From NCBI RefSeq assembly GCF_035975855.1, contig NZ_CP109055.1, positions 1,054,001 to 1,118,000 on the forward strand: a stretch of 64,000 nt of DNA, given 5' to 3'. The stretch's first letter is position 1, and each line of letters opens with the position of its first letter. The stretch is from Streptomyces sp. NBC_01304 (GTDB taxonomy: Bacteria; Actinomycetota; Actinomycetes; Streptomycetales; Streptomycetaceae). Under the pieces are notes generated by a model. It searched no databases. It saw only the letters and a program-made list of their open reading frames with translations, and was not told where the DNA came from. Position numbers and translations under genes: made by a program. Below are positions 1 through 9,282 of this stretch, one piece after another.

Positions 1-1
1 C

Positions 2-457
2 GCCGACTGCGTGGCCTCCGGCGCCTCCCGGGCGTCGGCGGAGGAGGCCGCCCTGCTCCTGCGCGAGGTCCCGCGCATCCCGGCCGCGGCCTCGGCGACC
101 CGCAACTACCTGCACGGCGAGATGGAATCGGCCGGCAACACCCTGCACCTCGTCTTCGGCGACGGCCGCGAGATCGACCTGGCCCGCTCGCTGTCCGACG
201 CCGGACACCTCACGCTCCTGGTCACCGCCGAGGACATCGCCCCCGGCGACCACCTCGGCGTGGTCCGCCTCCCGGCGACGTCCGCCGCACCCCGTGTCGT
301 CCTGGAGACGGTGGCCGTCCAGGAACTGGTGCAGGCGCTGAGCGCCGAACGCGATGTACCGATCGAGTCGTTCGTGTTCGCCAACGACGACACCAAGGAA
401 GGCGGCGTCGACCCGGGCGACTTCGCCATCGGCTCCCCCGATCTGACGCACGCCTGA
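2..457 (+). CDS. SIS-domain sugar isomerase-like protein, C-terminal part
   Basis: The reading frame is open from the window edge, so the 5' part is missing and the GTG at 11 need not be the start. The visible 151 residues look like the second SIS (sugar isomerase) fold of GlmS/AgaS-type proteins: a segment RIPAAASATRNYLHGEMESA resembles the conserved region before the phosphosugar-binding strand, followed by alternating beta/alpha segments and a C-terminal helix ending FAIGSPDLTHA. Such proteins isomerise or deaminate amino-sugar phosphates in the cytoplasm. The missing N-terminus prevents a substrate call. A 15-bp hairpin follows the stop codon. Confidence 0.7.
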   Translation, partial: ADCVASGASRASAEEAALLLREVPRIPAAASATRNYLHGEMESAGNTLHLVFGDGREIDLARSLSDAGHLTLLVTAEDIAPGDHLGVVRLPATSAAPRVVLETVAVQELVQALSAERDVPIESFVFANDDTKEGGVDPGDFAIGSPDLTHA

Positions 458-470
458 CCGGCGGCGTCCT

Positions 471-514
471 GCGCAGGTCCCGCTCAGGACAAGGTGGGAG
501 AGCGGGACCTGCGC
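471..514 (+). terminator. Hairpin terminator after the SIS gene
   Basis: A perfect 15-bp inverted repeat (471-485 pairs with 500-514) with a 14-nt loop begins 13 nt after the stop codon. There is no T-run, as is common for streptomycete hairpin terminators. Confidence 0.7.
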
Positions 515-687
515 CTGCGGCGTCGGGCTTGCCTCGATCGTTCGTGGCCTGGCTGCCGCAGCCGACACCGGCCGACCCTTCGGCCGGAGGCCGAACCGGG
601 CATCCGATGACCGCGCCGACCGCTCCACATGACCGTCCGATGACAGCAAGGCACGCTTCCCTTGACCATTCGATCACCGCGCCCTAA

Positions 688-1548
688 ATGCGTAAATTCA
701 AGTGTTTCGCTGTGCGCATGAGCGTGGAGAACGAGAACGACACCCGGTCGGCACGAACATCGGCACGGATATCGGCACGGATGTCGGCACGAATACGGGA
801 GTCCGTACGAGGACGGCGCAGGCAGGCGATCGCGGCCGCGACCGTCGTCGCCCTCGTCTGTGCCGGGCTGATCGGACTGCACCTGACGGGGCTGCCGGGC
901 CAGGGCGGCGCGACGGACGGCAAACCGGCATCGGCGCGGCAGGTGGACGACTCGATGTCCCATCAGGCGGAGGCCGACGGTAAGGCGGTCAACCTCACCC
1001 TGGACGACGGCCCGGATCCGACGTGGACGCCCAAGGCCCTGGAACTGCTGAAGCGGTACGACGCCAAGGCGGTCTTCTGCATGATCGGCCCGAACGCCGC
1101 CGCCCACCCCGACCTCGTCAAGCAGGTGGTGGCCGCCGGGCACCGGCTGTGCGACCACTCCGTCCACCACGACGTGACGATGGACGACAAGCCGGTGTCC
1201 TACCAGCGCGCGGAGATCGAGCAGGCCGAGCAGTCCATCGAAGCCGCCTCCGGCGGTGTCCGGCCCAGGTACTACCGGGCGCCGGGCGGCGCGTTCACCC
1301 CGGAGAGCCGGAAGTTCGCAGCGAGTCTCGGCATGCGCCCCCTGGGCTGGCGGATCGACCCGGGCGACTTCGAGCGGCCCGGCGTCGACAAGATCGTGCA
1401 GAACGTCGAGGCCGGGGTGCGAGCCGGCCACCAGACGATCCTCATGCACGACGGCGGCGGCGACCGCTCACAGACGCTCGCCGCCCTGGAACGACTGCTG
1501 CCGTGGCTGAAGGAACAGGGCTACACCTTCAGCTTCCCCAAGGCCTGA
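688..1548 (+). CDS. Membrane-anchored polysaccharide deacetylase (NodB/CE4 family)
   Basis: CE4 enzymes are metal-dependent deacetylases of N- or O-acetylated cell-wall or matrix glycans. All five family motifs are visible: TLDDGPD (Asp106/Asp107), the metal pair His157 and His161 in HSVHH, RAPGG at 197-201, the DPGDF segment near 224-228, and LMHD with His254/Asp255. A basic N-terminus and one hydrophobic helix at about 47-68 predict a type II membrane protein with an extracellular catalytic domain. The cytoplasmic N-terminus carries a Ser-Ala-Arg repeat encoded by a 12-bp tandem repeat. ATG 688 lacks a clear ribosome site; ATG 718, in frame, is an alternative start. It appears monocistronic. 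Confidence 0.85.
   Translation: MRKFKCFAVRMSVENENDTRSARTSARISARMSARIRESVRGRRRQAIAAATVVALVCAGLIGLHLTGLPGQGGATDGKPASARQVDDSMSHQAEADGKAVNLTLDDGPDPTWTPKALELLKRYDAKAVFCMIGPNAAAHPDLVKQVVAAGHRLCDHSVHHDVTMDDKPVSYQRAEIEQAEQSIEAASGGVRPRYYRAPGGAFTPESRKFAASLGMRPLGWRIDPGDFERPGVDKIVQNVEAGVRAGHQTILMHDGGGDRSQTLAALERLLPWLKEQGYTFSFPKA
748..795 (+). repeat. Four 12-bp tandem repeats inside the deacetylase gene
   Basis: Four near-identical 12-mers of the type TCGGCACGGATA encode the Ser-Ala-Arg-Ile/Met/Thr repeat in the cytoplasmic N-terminus. Units differ at two to three bases. The length is a multiple of three, so copy changes keep the frame. Confidence 0.85.
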
Positions 1549-1588
1549 CCTCGGGGGGCCTCCTCCCGGTCGGCACCCGTACCGGTCG

Positions 1589-1846
1589 TCAGCGGCTGCG
1601 GAGCGCCTTGATGAGGTCCGCCTTGGTCATGCTCGAGCGTCCCTCGATCCCGATCTTCTTCGCCTCGTCGTACAGGTCGCCCTTCGTCCGGTCCTCGTAC
1701 GCTCCGGCCTTGCCGCCCCGGCGCCCGACCGCCTTGCGCGAGGAAGCCGCGGCACTGTTGGCGATCCTGGCCGCCTTCTCCTTGCCTGCGCCTTCGCGGC
1801 GCAGGGCCCGATAGGTCTTTTCGTCCTTGATCTGCGGTGTGGGCAT
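1589..1846 (-). CDS. Small basic protein with Rho-N/SAP-like C-terminal motif
   Basis: This 85-residue, Lys/Arg-rich protein starts MPTPQIKDEKTYRALRREG and ends with a short helix-extended-loop-helix segment (GDLYDEAKKIGIEGRSSMTKADLIKALRS), written here in part, that resembles Rho termination factor N-terminal or SAP-like nucleic-acid-binding motifs. The N-terminal half resembles the DUF7218-type small actinobacterial proteins often annotated as Rho-N containing. I infer nucleic-acid binding but cannot name a role. It is divergent from the YihY-type gene. Confidence 0.7.
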   Translation of the reverse strand: MPTPQIKDEKTYRALRREGAGKEKAARIANSAAASSRKAVGRRGGKAGAYEDRTKGDLYDEAKKIGIEGRSSMTKADLIKALRSR

Positions 1847-2031
1847 GCGCTCTGCGCCCCTTCCGTCAGCCCCTGAATGGCGTTCTTCCGGTCATTTCCA
1901 CTATGCCCAGGGATTGGTCAGCGCCGCACCGGGAACCCGTGGCCCCCTGCGCCGGGCAGGGCGCATCCTCGGCGAGGGCCGGTCTCCTCCTGGGGGCGGC
2001 CGGACGTCAAGTACCCACCCGGGAGCGGTGT

Positions 2032-2985
2032 ATGGGCACGGCGATGACGGTTCCCGAGACGCGGGACATGCAAGGGGACGAGCTCTCCGGCGACGAGGCG
2101 TTCGAGGCTCTGCGCCGCTACGGGGGCCGGTACCTGCTGCGGGACGCGTTCATCCGGTTCCGGTACGCCGACGGGTTCAGCCACTCCCGTGCGCTGGCCC
2201 TGCAGACGGTCCTGGCGGTGATCCCGCTGGCCCTTGTCTTCGTCGGTCTGTCAACTGCCCTGCACACACAGGACATCGGCAAGTTCGCGGAGGTCTCCAT
2301 CCAGCGCATCGCGCGCGGCCCGAGTGCCCAGGTGGTCGACGAGACCCTGACTCGGAGCCGTAGAACGGCGGGCGGCGGCACCCAAGTCGCCCTGTGGTTC
2401 GCCTTGGCGTTCTCCCTGGCCAACGTCACCACAGCGATGTGCCAGATCGAGCGCGGCGCCAACCGCATCTACGGCAACGAGCGCGATCGCCCCTTCCGTC
2501 AGAAGTACCTGCGCGGACTCGTCATGGCCACGAGTGCCGGCCTCCCCCTCGGCCTGGGCTTCGTCGCCATGGTGGCCGGTGGCGACCTGGGAGCGGCAGC
2601 CGTGACCGTCTTCCACATCGAGGCCGGAGTCGGCACCGCCTGGGCCGTCCTGCGCTGGCCCTTCGGTCTGCTCCTGGCCCTCATCTCGGCAAGCGTCATC
2701 TTCCGACGCTCCCCGCGCCGACGACAACCCGGCTACACCTGGCTGGCGTTCGGCGCCGCCGTGTACCTGGTGCTGTGGACCACGCTGACCTGGGCGCTCA
2801 GCCGCTACCTCTCCGTCAGCGGATCCTTCGACATCGTCTACGGCCCGCTCAGCGCCTTCATGTCGCTGCTGCTGTGGGCCTACCTGACCTCGATCGCCCT
2901 CTTCCTCGGACTGTCCTTCGCCGCCCAGCTCGAAGCCGCCCGGGGAGGCTGCCCCGGTCCTGTCCGGCCTGATCCGGGGGTGTGA
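2032..2985 (+). CDS. YihY/BrkB-family integral membrane protein
   Basis: The 317-residue product has the YihY/virulence factor BrkB layout: a soluble N-terminus, then about six hydrophobic helices, with the family segments DGFSHSRALALQTVLAVIPL near the first helix and IYGPLSAFMSLLLWAYLTS-like sequence (here IVYGPLSAFMSLLLWAYL) near the fifth. Function of the family is not settled; it was once confused with RNase BN. I chose ATG 2032 because GGGAG lies about 7 nt upstream; in-frame GTG codons further upstream would add an unrelated low-complexity stretch. Confidence 0.85.
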   Translation: MGTAMTVPETRDMQGDELSGDEAFEALRRYGGRYLLRDAFIRFRYADGFSHSRALALQTVLAVIPLALVFVGLSTALHTQDIGKFAEVSIQRIARGPSAQVVDETLTRSRRTAGGGTQVALWFALAFSLANVTTAMCQIERGANRIYGNERDRPFRQKYLRGLVMATSAGLPLGLGFVAMVAGGDLGAAAVTVFHIEAGVGTAWAVLRWPFGLLLALISASVIFRRSPRRRQPGYTWLAFGAAVYLVLWTTLTWALSRYLSVSGSFDIVYGPLSAFMSLLLWAYLTSIALFLGLSFAAQLEAARGGCPGPVRPDPGV

Positions 2986-3164
2986 TCCACGCCGGGTGAA
3001 AGGGCCGAGACCTCGTACGCCCCGTCCCGCCCATAAGCGGAGCGTCAGCCGCCCGTCACCCCACCGGCTTGGCGGACACGACCCGACGGCCAGTCGATGT
3101 GACACTGCGAGAAGCGGGCAATTCCGCGGTACGACAGCGCGCAACCGACCTCAGGAGTACGGAC

Positions 3165-4352
3165 GTGGCGGCGGTAGAGGGCCCGGACGATCCCGACGCC
3201 AGGCTGTGCACGCTGCTCGCCAGCGGCCAGGTCGCGGCGCAGGACCTGGCCACCATCGTCGCCCTGACGGCCGACGCGTTCGGGCTCGCGCAGGCACGGG
3301 TGTACCTGGCCGACATCCAGCAGCGCCAGCTGATGCCGCTGTCGGCTCCGGCGACCGCACTGACCATCGACGACTCCCCCGGTGGCTGGGCGTACCGGAC
3401 GCAGAAGCTGCAGGTGCAGGAGGGCGCTCGCGAGATCACCGCCTGGCTGCCGCTGATCGACGGGGCCGAACGGCTGGGTGTCCTCGCCGTCCGGACCCCG
3501 GCCCTGGATCCGGTGTTCATGCAGCGGAGCCGGGCCCTCGCCGCCCTCTTGGCCCCCCTGATCACTTCGAAGCGGGCCTACAAGGACTCGGTCGTACAGC
3601 GCACCAGGACCGAGCCCATGGGGTTGCCGGCCGAGATGCTCCGCGCCCTGCTGCCGCCCCGCACCATCGGTACCCAGAAGATCGTGTCCACTGCCGTCAT
3701 GGAGCCGGCGTACGAGATCGGCGGAGACGCGTACGACCACGCCCTGACGCAGTCCACGCTGCACGCGGCCGTGGTGGACGCCATGGGCCACGACCTGGCC
3801 TCCGGCCTCACCGCCACGGTGACGCTCGCCGCCTGCCGCAATGCCCGGCGGACCGGCTCCGAGCTGTCCGAGCTGGCGACGGCCGTGGACCGCGCCCTTT
3901 TCACCTGGCTGCCCGACCAGTTCGCCACCGCCGTCCTGGCTCAACTGGACCTGGCCACCGGGTCACTGCGCTGGATCAACTGCGGCCATCCCCCGCCGCT
4001 CCTGCTGCGCGGGCAGCGGCTCGTGCCCCAGGCCATGGAACGCGAACCCGATGTCCCGATGGGCCTCCCGGCCCTCCTCACCGACGCTCCCCGGCAGGTG
4101 CACCAGATCGCCTTGGAACCGGGCGACCGGGTGCTGCTCCACACCGACGGCATCACGGAGGCCCGCCTGGAGGACGGCGAGGAGTTCGGCGCGCACCGCT
4201 TCGCCGAGGCCGTCATTCACGCCGCCTCCACCGGGGAACCGGCCCCCGAGACGCTGCGCCGCCTCATCCACTCGATCCTGGACGCCAGTGGCAACCAGTT
4301 GCGGGACGACGCCACCATCCTGCTTCTCGAATGGAATCCCCCGCAGCCGTGA
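3165..4352 (+). CDS. GAF-PP2C (SpoIIE-type) serine phosphatase
   Basis: The protein has an N-terminal GAF-like sensor region (about residues 15-145) followed by a PPM/SpoIIE phosphatase domain. Metal-binding acidic motifs are visible as EIGGDAYD, VVDAMGHD, LHTDGITEA and the terminal RDDATILLLEW. Such phosphatases typically act on anti-sigma-factor antagonists in streptomycete stress and differentiation cascades. GTG 3165 is preferred because AGGAG sits at 3153-3157 with 7-nt spacing; an upstream in-frame TTG at 3069 has no such site. No kinase or STAS partner lies beside it, so its target cannot be named. Confidence 0.85.
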   Translation: MAAVEGPDDPDARLCTLLASGQVAAQDLATIVALTADAFGLAQARVYLADIQQRQLMPLSAPATALTIDDSPGGWAYRTQKLQVQEGAREITAWLPLIDGAERLGVLAVRTPALDPVFMQRSRALAALLAPLITSKRAYKDSVVQRTRTEPMGLPAEMLRALLPPRTIGTQKIVSTAVMEPAYEIGGDAYDHALTQSTLHAAVVDAMGHDLASGLTATVTLAACRNARRTGSELSELATAVDRALFTWLPDQFATAVLAQLDLATGSLRWINCGHPPPLLLRGQRLVPQAMEREPDVPMGLPALLTDAPRQVHQIALEPGDRVLLHTDGITEARLEDGEEFGAHRFAEAVIHAASTGEPAPETLRRLIHSILDASGNQLRDDATILLLEWNPPQP

Positions 4353-4356
4353 CCAC

Positions 4357-4388
4357 CCGGAGCCATGACAATCCGGAGCCATGACAAT
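4357..4388. repeat. 16-bp tandem duplication between convergent genes
   Basis: Two exact copies of CCGGAGCCATGACAAT lie directly after the phosphatase stop codon, and the stop region itself looks like a diverged third copy. A short GAGCC/GGCTC stem is formed at its end and might assist termination between the convergent genes. Confidence 0.75.
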
Positions 4389-4408
4389 CCGGCTCGGAAC
4401 GGCGACCG

Positions 4409-5401
4409 CTAGAACACCTTGCGCCGCCGTCCCAGCCACGTCTGCGCGATGATCACCAGCACCAGGAAGCCCCCGCTCACCACCTGCTGATAGGCGGAGT
4501 CCAGGGTGCCGATCTGGTTGATGATGTTCTGGATGACCTTCAACAGCAGTACGCCGACGAGCGAGCCGCTGACGAACCCGAGGCCGCCCGACAGAAGGGT
4601 GCCGCCGATGACGACGGCGGCGATCGCCTCCAGCTCCAGGCCGTAGCCGAGGATCGTGACGCCCGAGGTGAGCCAGGCCGCGTTGAGTATGCCGGCGAGA
4701 CCGGCGAGGAGGGCCGACAGGACGTACACCTTGATCTTCGTACGGGCGACGGGCGCTCCCATCAGGGCGGCCGCGTCCTCGTTGCCGCCGACCGCGTAGA
4801 CGTTCTGGCCGAAGCGGGTGCGGCGCAGGACGACCGCGCCGGCGGCGAACAGGGCCACGGTGATCCAGATCGGGACTCCGAAGCCGAGCAGTTTGCCCTG
4901 GCCGAGCTGCGCCAAGTACGCGTCCTTGTCGACGAGATACGTGGTGGCGCCCTCGTCGGTGATGCTCAGCATGATCCCGCGGGCGGCCAGCATGCCCGCG
5001 AGGGTGACGATGAACGGTGCGAGCCCGGTCCGGGCGATCAGCAGGCCGTGGACGAGACCGATCAGCCCGCAGACCACCAGCGGCAACAGCAGCGCAACCA
5101 GCGTCCCGTACTGCGAACCCCATGCGGCCAGCACACCGCCGAGGACGAAGACCGACCCGACCGAGAGGTCGATGCCTCCGGTGATGATGACGAAGGTCAT
5201 GCCGAGCGCGATCACGGCGAGGAAGGTGGCGGACATCGCCATCGGCTCGAGGTTGGCGCTCGTGGCGAAGGAGTCGAAGGACAGCGACGCGACGGCGGCG
5301 AGGACGACGAGCGCGACCAGCGCGCCGTGCTGCTGGGCCAGTGCGCTCAGGCGTTCACCGCGAGTGGGGCCGGTGGGTTCCTCAACGGGCTTGGCGGGCA
5401 T
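4409..5401 (-). CDS. yjfF: Sugar ABC transporter permease 2 (YjfF/RbsC type)
   Basis: The 330-residue membrane protein belongs to the ribose/galactofuranose-type permease family (BPD_transp_2): about nine hydrophobic helices, the signature GGIDLSVGSVFVLGG near residue 75, and the EAA-like loop with RRTRFGQNVYAVGGN. It should form the membrane channel with the neighbouring permease. It is the last gene of the binding protein-ATPase-permease-permease operon. ATG 5401 with AAGGA about 12 nt upstream was chosen; a TTG that overlaps the preceding stop codon (5431-5429) would allow tight translational coupling and is a real alternative. Confidence 0.85.
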   Translation of the reverse strand: MPAKPVEEPTGPTRGERLSALAQQHGALVALVVLAAVASLSFDSFATSANLEPMAMSATFLAVIALGMTFVIITGGIDLSVGSVFVLGGVLAAWGSQYGTLVALLLPLVVCGLIGLVHGLLIARTGLAPFIVTLAGMLAARGIMLSITDEGATTYLVDKDAYLAQLGQGKLLGFGVPIWITVALFAAGAVVLRRTRFGQNVYAVGGNEDAAALMGAPVARTKIKVYVLSALLAGLAGILNAAWLTSGVTILGYGLELEAIAAVVIGGTLLSGGLGFVSGSLVGVLLLKVIQNIINQIGTLDSAYQQVVSGGFLVLVIIAQTWLGRRRKVF

Positions 5402-5427
5402 GGTCGTTGGGGTTTCCTTCGTGACGG

Positions 5428-6393
5428 TCAACGTCGGCCCCTCTCCCGTGCCGCGTACACGGCGAGCACGATCACGACGGCCTGGGCGATCTGCGTCCAG
5501 GAGGGCGGCAGATCGTGCTTGATCAGGGTGGCGGTGAGCAGCTGGATGAGCACGGCGCCCGCCACGGTCCCGCCGATGCGGATCCGGCCGCCGGTCAGCG
5601 GTGTTCCGCCGACCACGACGGCGGTGATGGCGGACAGCTCCATGAGGTTGCCGAGCGACGTCGGGTCGCTGGCCGACAGGCGCGCGGTGGCGAGGAACCC
5701 GGCGATGGCGGCGAGGATGCCCGAGGCGACGTAGACGATGATCAGGATGCGGCGGACCGGCAGTCCGGCGAGCTGGGCCGCGGGGCGGCTGTCGCCGACG
5801 GCGAGCAGCTGACGGCCGAAGGTGGTGCGCCGCACGAGGAAGGCGACGACCACGGCGAGGCCCGCCGCGATGAGCACGAGGTAGGGCACACCGAGGATGT
5901 CCTCGGCGCCGAGCGAGCCCATCGCCGGGTCGCGCACGCTCTTGAGCTGGGGCAGCAGCACCAGGGCAAGGCCTCGTACGCCGACCATCAACGCCAGGGT
6001 GGCGACGATGGGTTGGACTCCCACGAAGGCGATCAGGGCGCCGTTCGCGAAGCCGATGACGGCGCCGCCGACGAGGACGACGAGCAGCGCGATCCACGGC
6101 CCGTACCCCAGATAGAGCGAGAGCAGCGAGGTCGACAGCGCCATCACCGAGCCGACCGACAGGTCGATGCCCTCGGAGCCGATGGCGAGGGCCATGCCCA
6201 GGGCGACGATCAGTACGGGCGCGACCTGGACGGCCTGGGTGCGGAAGTTCTCCGCGGAGACGAAGTGGTCGGTGAAGACCACGTTGAACAGGAGCAGGAC
6301 GGCCACGCCCGCGTACACCCCGTAGTCCTGCAGCCCGCGCAGCACCTTGGCACGGTCGACCGCGGGCGACTTGCCCAGCGTGAGGTCAGTCAT
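5428..6393 (-). CDS. ytfT: Sugar ABC transporter permease 1 (YtfT/RbsC type)
   Basis: The 321-residue permease carries the family signature EGIDLSVGSVMALS (about residues 74-87), multiple hydrophobic helices and the cytoplasmic loop RRTTFGRQLLAVGDS that contacts the ATPase. Its start overlaps the ATPase stop by 8 nt, so the two are probably translationally coupled. Two non-identical permeases after one ATPase is the arrangement of Escherichia coli ytfQRT-yjfF rather than rbsABC. Confidence 0.87.
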   Translation of the reverse strand: MTDLTLGKSPAVDRAKVLRGLQDYGVYAGVAVLLLFNVVFTDHFVSAENFRTQAVQVAPVLIVALGMALAIGSEGIDLSVGSVMALSTSLLSLYLGYGPWIALLVVLVGGAVIGFANGALIAFVGVQPIVATLALMVGVRGLALVLLPQLKSVRDPAMGSLGAEDILGVPYLVLIAAGLAVVVAFLVRRTTFGRQLLAVGDSRPAAQLAGLPVRRILIIVYVASGILAAIAGFLATARLSASDPTSLGNLMELSAITAVVVGGTPLTGGRIRIGGTVAGAVLIQLLTATLIKHDLPPSWTQIAQAVVIVLAVYAARERGRR

Positions 6394-7996
6394 GGGTCGC
6401 TCCCTCCCCCGCCGCCTTGCCGGGTGTCTCGTCCACTGCCGCGGGCCGTACGTCCTCGGCTGTCGAAGGCCGTACGTCCTCGGCGGCCGCGGCGATCGCC
6501 TGCATCAGCCGGTCCTCCGTCACGTCGTCGCCGGCGAGTTCGCCGACGACGGCGCCGTCCCTGAGGACCACCACGCGGTCGGAGCCTTCGACGAGTTCCT
6601 CGATGTCGGAGGAGATGAGCAGCACGGCGAGGCCGCCTTCGGCGAGTTCGTCGATCAGGCGCTGCACCTCGGCCTTGGCTCCGACGTCGATGCCTCGGGT
6701 GGGCTCGTCCAGGAGCAGCACCTTGGGGTTCATGGCGAGCCAGCGGGCCAGGAGCACCTTCTGCTGGTTGCCGCCGGAGAGTTCGCCCACTTTCTGCTGC
6801 GGGCTGGAGGCCTTGATGCGCAGCCGCTTCATGAAGGTGTCCACGACCGCGTCGATCCGGGCCTCGGAGACCAGACCGAAGCGGGACATGCCCGGCAGGG
6901 CGGCCAGGGCGATGTTCTCGCGTACGGACAGGCCCGGCACGATGCCCTCCGCCTTGCGGTCCTCGGGCAGCAGGCCGATGCCCGCCCGGATCGCGGCCGG
7001 GGTGGACCCGGTGCGTACGGCGGTGCCCGCGACGGTGATGCGGCCGCCCCTCAGCGGCAGGGCGCCGGCGATGGCCTTGGCGGTCTCGCTGCGTCCGGAG
7101 CCGAGGAGTCCGCCCAGGCCGACGACCTCGCCGGGGTGTATGCGTACGTCCACGCCGTGCAGTTGGTGGTCGCGGGTGAGGTTCTCGGCGCGCAGCACCG
7201 GCTCGCGGCCGGTCTCGTGCTCGCCGGTGAAGGTGGTGACGCCCTCGGCCCGCACCTGGCCCAACTCGCGGCCCAGCATGAGGGAGACGAGGGTGAGCCG
7301 GTCGGTCTCGGCCAGCGGCCCGCAGTGCACCAGGCGGCCGTCGCGCAGCACCGTGACCCGGTCGCAGACCGCGTACAGCTCGTCCATGCGGTGGCTGACG
7401 TAGACGACGGCGATGCCGTGCGCGCGCAGCCGGCGGATGACGCCGAACAGGGTCTCCACCTCGCGGGGTTCGAGGGAGGAGGTCGGCTCGTCCATGATGA
7501 CCACGCGGGCGTCGACGGACACGGCCCGGGCGAGTGCGACCATCTGCTGGGCGCCGACGCCGAGTTCGCGCAGGGGGCGCCGGACGTCGAAGCGGACTCC
7601 GTAGTCGCGCAGGGTCTGTTCGGCCTCGCGGTGCATGCGGGTGAAGTCGATCAGGCCCCAGCGGGTGCGGGGTTCGCGCCCGAGGTAGAGGTTGCGTGCG
7701 ACGCTCATCAGGGGGATGAGGTTGACCTCTTGGTAGATGGTCGAGATGCCCGCGTTCTGCGCGGCGAGCGGGGTCGCGAAGGCGGTCGCGCTTCCGTGGT
7801 GGCGGATCTCGCCCTCGTCCGGCTGGTAGACGCCGGTGAGGACCTTGATCAGGGTGGACTTGCCGGCGCCGTTCTCGCCGACGAGTGCGTGCACTTCGCC
7901 TGCGCGGGCCGTGAAGTCCACGTCGTCCAGGGCCAGTACGCCGGGGAACCGTTTGGTCAGGCCGTGCACGGCGAGGACTTCAGCGGGTGCGGACAC
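6386..7996 (-). CDS. ytfR: Sugar ABC transporter double ATPase (YtfR/RbsA type)
   Basis: Two nucleotide-binding domains are fused, as in RbsA/MglA/YtfR. The first has Walker A GENGAGKS, a signature LGVGAQQMV and Walker B VVIMDEPTS; the second has a degenerate Walker A (GLLGSGRSE), the strong signature LSGGNQQKV and Walker B VLLLDEPTRGIDVG. One active and one degenerate site is normal for this family. The C-terminus carries an eight-residue repeat (AEDVRPST/AEDVRPAA) encoded by a 24-bp duplication at about 6444-6484. It energises sugar uptake with the two downstream permeases. Confidence 0.93.
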   Translation of the reverse strand: MSAPAEVLAVHGLTKRFPGVLALDDVDFTARAGEVHALVGENGAGKSTLIKVLTGVYQPDEGEIRHHGSATAFATPLAAQNAGISTIYQEVNLIPLMSVARNLYLGREPRTRWGLIDFTRMHREAEQTLRDYGVRFDVRRPLRELGVGAQQMVALARAVSVDARVVIMDEPTSSLEPREVETLFGVIRRLRAHGIAVVYVSHRMDELYAVCDRVTVLRDGRLVHCGPLAETDRLTLVSLMLGRELGQVRAEGVTTFTGEHETGREPVLRAENLTRDHQLHGVDVRIHPGEVVGLGGLLGSGRSETAKAIAGALPLRGGRITVAGTAVRTGSTPAAIRAGIGLLPEDRKAEGIVPGLSVRENIALAALPGMSRFGLVSEARIDAVVDTFMKRLRIKASSPQQKVGELSGGNQQKVLLARWLAMNPKVLLLDEPTRGIDVGAKAEVQRLIDELAEGGLAVLLISSDIEELVEGSDRVVVLRDGAVVGELAGDDVTEDRLMQAIAAAAEDVRPSTAEDVRPAAVDETPGKAAGEGATHD

Positions 7997-8081
7997 CGGG
8001 GCCCTCCTGGGGGTAGTCGGACGGGGCGCGGCAGGCGGTGTCCGCCTGCCGCGCGCTGTTGAGGATCAGGGCGCACCCGGC

Positions 8082-9173
8082 TCAGTAGGCCTTGTCGAGG
8101 CCGTCCTCGGCATTGTCCGGGGTGTACTCGGTGTCCTTGATGACGATGTCCTGGCCGACCTTCTCGCCCTTGGTGAAGGTGTCGAGGGTCTGGAAGGCGA
8201 GCGGACCGAAGCGCGGGTTGGACTCCACGACGCCGGAGATCCAGCCGTCGACCATGGCCTGGACGGCGTTGCGGGTGCCGTCGATGGTGACGATCTTGAC
8301 GTCGCCGGCCTTCTTGCCCGCGCCCTTGAGGGCGTTCATCGCGCCGAGGCCCATCTCGTCGTTCTCGGCGTAGACGGCCTTGATGCCGGGCTTGGACTGG
8401 ATGAGCTGCTCGGTGACCGACTGGCCCTTCTCGCGGGTGAATTCGCCGGTCTGCTTGAAGACGACCTTCAGGTCCGGGGCCTTTTCCTTGATGCGGTCCT
8501 CGAAGCCCTTGGTGCGTTCGGTGGTGACGTTGTTGCCGGGTGCGCCGAGCAGGATGGCGATCTCGCCCTTGCCGCCGGTCGCCTCGATCAGCTGGTCGGC
8601 GGCGCGCTTGCCCTGTTCGGTGAAGTCGGAGCCGATGAAGGAGACGTAGTCCTTGCAGGCCGTCGCGTTGATCTTCCGGTCGATGGTGACGATGGGAATC
8701 TTCTTGGCGCTCGCGGCCCGCAGCACCGGCCCCCAGCCGTCGGAGTTGAGCGGTGCGACGACCAGCAGGTCCGCGCCCTTGGCGATCAGATCCTGTACGT
8801 CGCTGATCTGCTTGGAGAACTGCGACTGGGCGTTGGCCGTGAGGAGCTTGATCCCGCGCTTGTCCGCCTCGGCCTTGATCGAGGCGGTCTCGGCGATGCG
8901 GAACGGGTTGGCCTCCTTCTCCGACTGGGAGAAGCCGACCGTCGCCCCCTTCAGATCGAGCTTCTTGCCGCCGAACTGGTCGATCGTGCAGGTCTTGCCG
9001 TCGGCGCCCGGGGTCTGGACGGCCTGGCCGCCGTCGCCCTGGGCGGAGGGGCTCTTGCCGCCCGGCTCGTCCTCGGACTTGGCGCAGCCGCTGGCGAGTG
9101 CCAGGGCGGCGGCGAGGCCGAGGGCGAACAGCGGCTTGGCGGTGGTGCGGCGAAGTGGTGCGTTCGGGTTCAT
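8082..9173 (-). CDS. ytfQ: YtfQ-type galactofuranose/sugar-binding lipoprotein
   Basis: The 363-residue precursor has a lipobox ALASGC with Cys30, an acidic linker, and a type I periplasmic sugar-binding fold. Segments match the YtfQ subfamily that I know binds galactofuranose in E. coli: ATVGFSQ at the first strand, GWGPVL, IVTIDRKI, GEFTREKGQ, YAENDEMGLGAMNALK and NPRFGPLAF. It is the first gene of the transport operon and should deliver the sugar outside the membrane. Substrate is inferred; ribose or another pentose/hexose remains possible. Confidence 0.85.
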   Translation of the reverse strand: MNPNAPLRRTTAKPLFALGLAAALALASGCAKSEDEPGGKSPSAQGDGGQAVQTPGADGKTCTIDQFGGKKLDLKGATVGFSQSEKEANPFRIAETASIKAEADKRGIKLLTANAQSQFSKQISDVQDLIAKGADLLVVAPLNSDGWGPVLRAASAKKIPIVTIDRKINATACKDYVSFIGSDFTEQGKRAADQLIEATGGKGEIAILLGAPGNNVTTERTKGFEDRIKEKAPDLKVVFKQTGEFTREKGQSVTEQLIQSKPGIKAVYAENDEMGLGAMNALKGAGKKAGDVKIVTIDGTRNAVQAMVDGWISGVVESNPRFGPLAFQTLDTFTKGEKVGQDIVIKDTEYTPDNAEDGLDKAY

Positions 9174-9282
9174 GGCGTCCCCATCACGGCAGGGCCCGGC
9201 GCACTCAGGCGCTCGCGGGAAGGTCGGCGCCGCTGCGCACCGGCGTGGGCTCCAGTGCGCAACTCGGCGTTACGCAGAGGTT

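Noticed and set aside
1837..2031. 65-codon N-terminal extension of the YihY-type protein
   Set aside because: The stretch is low-complexity, overlaps the promoter side of the divergent gene and lacks a ribosome site; ATG 2032 has one.
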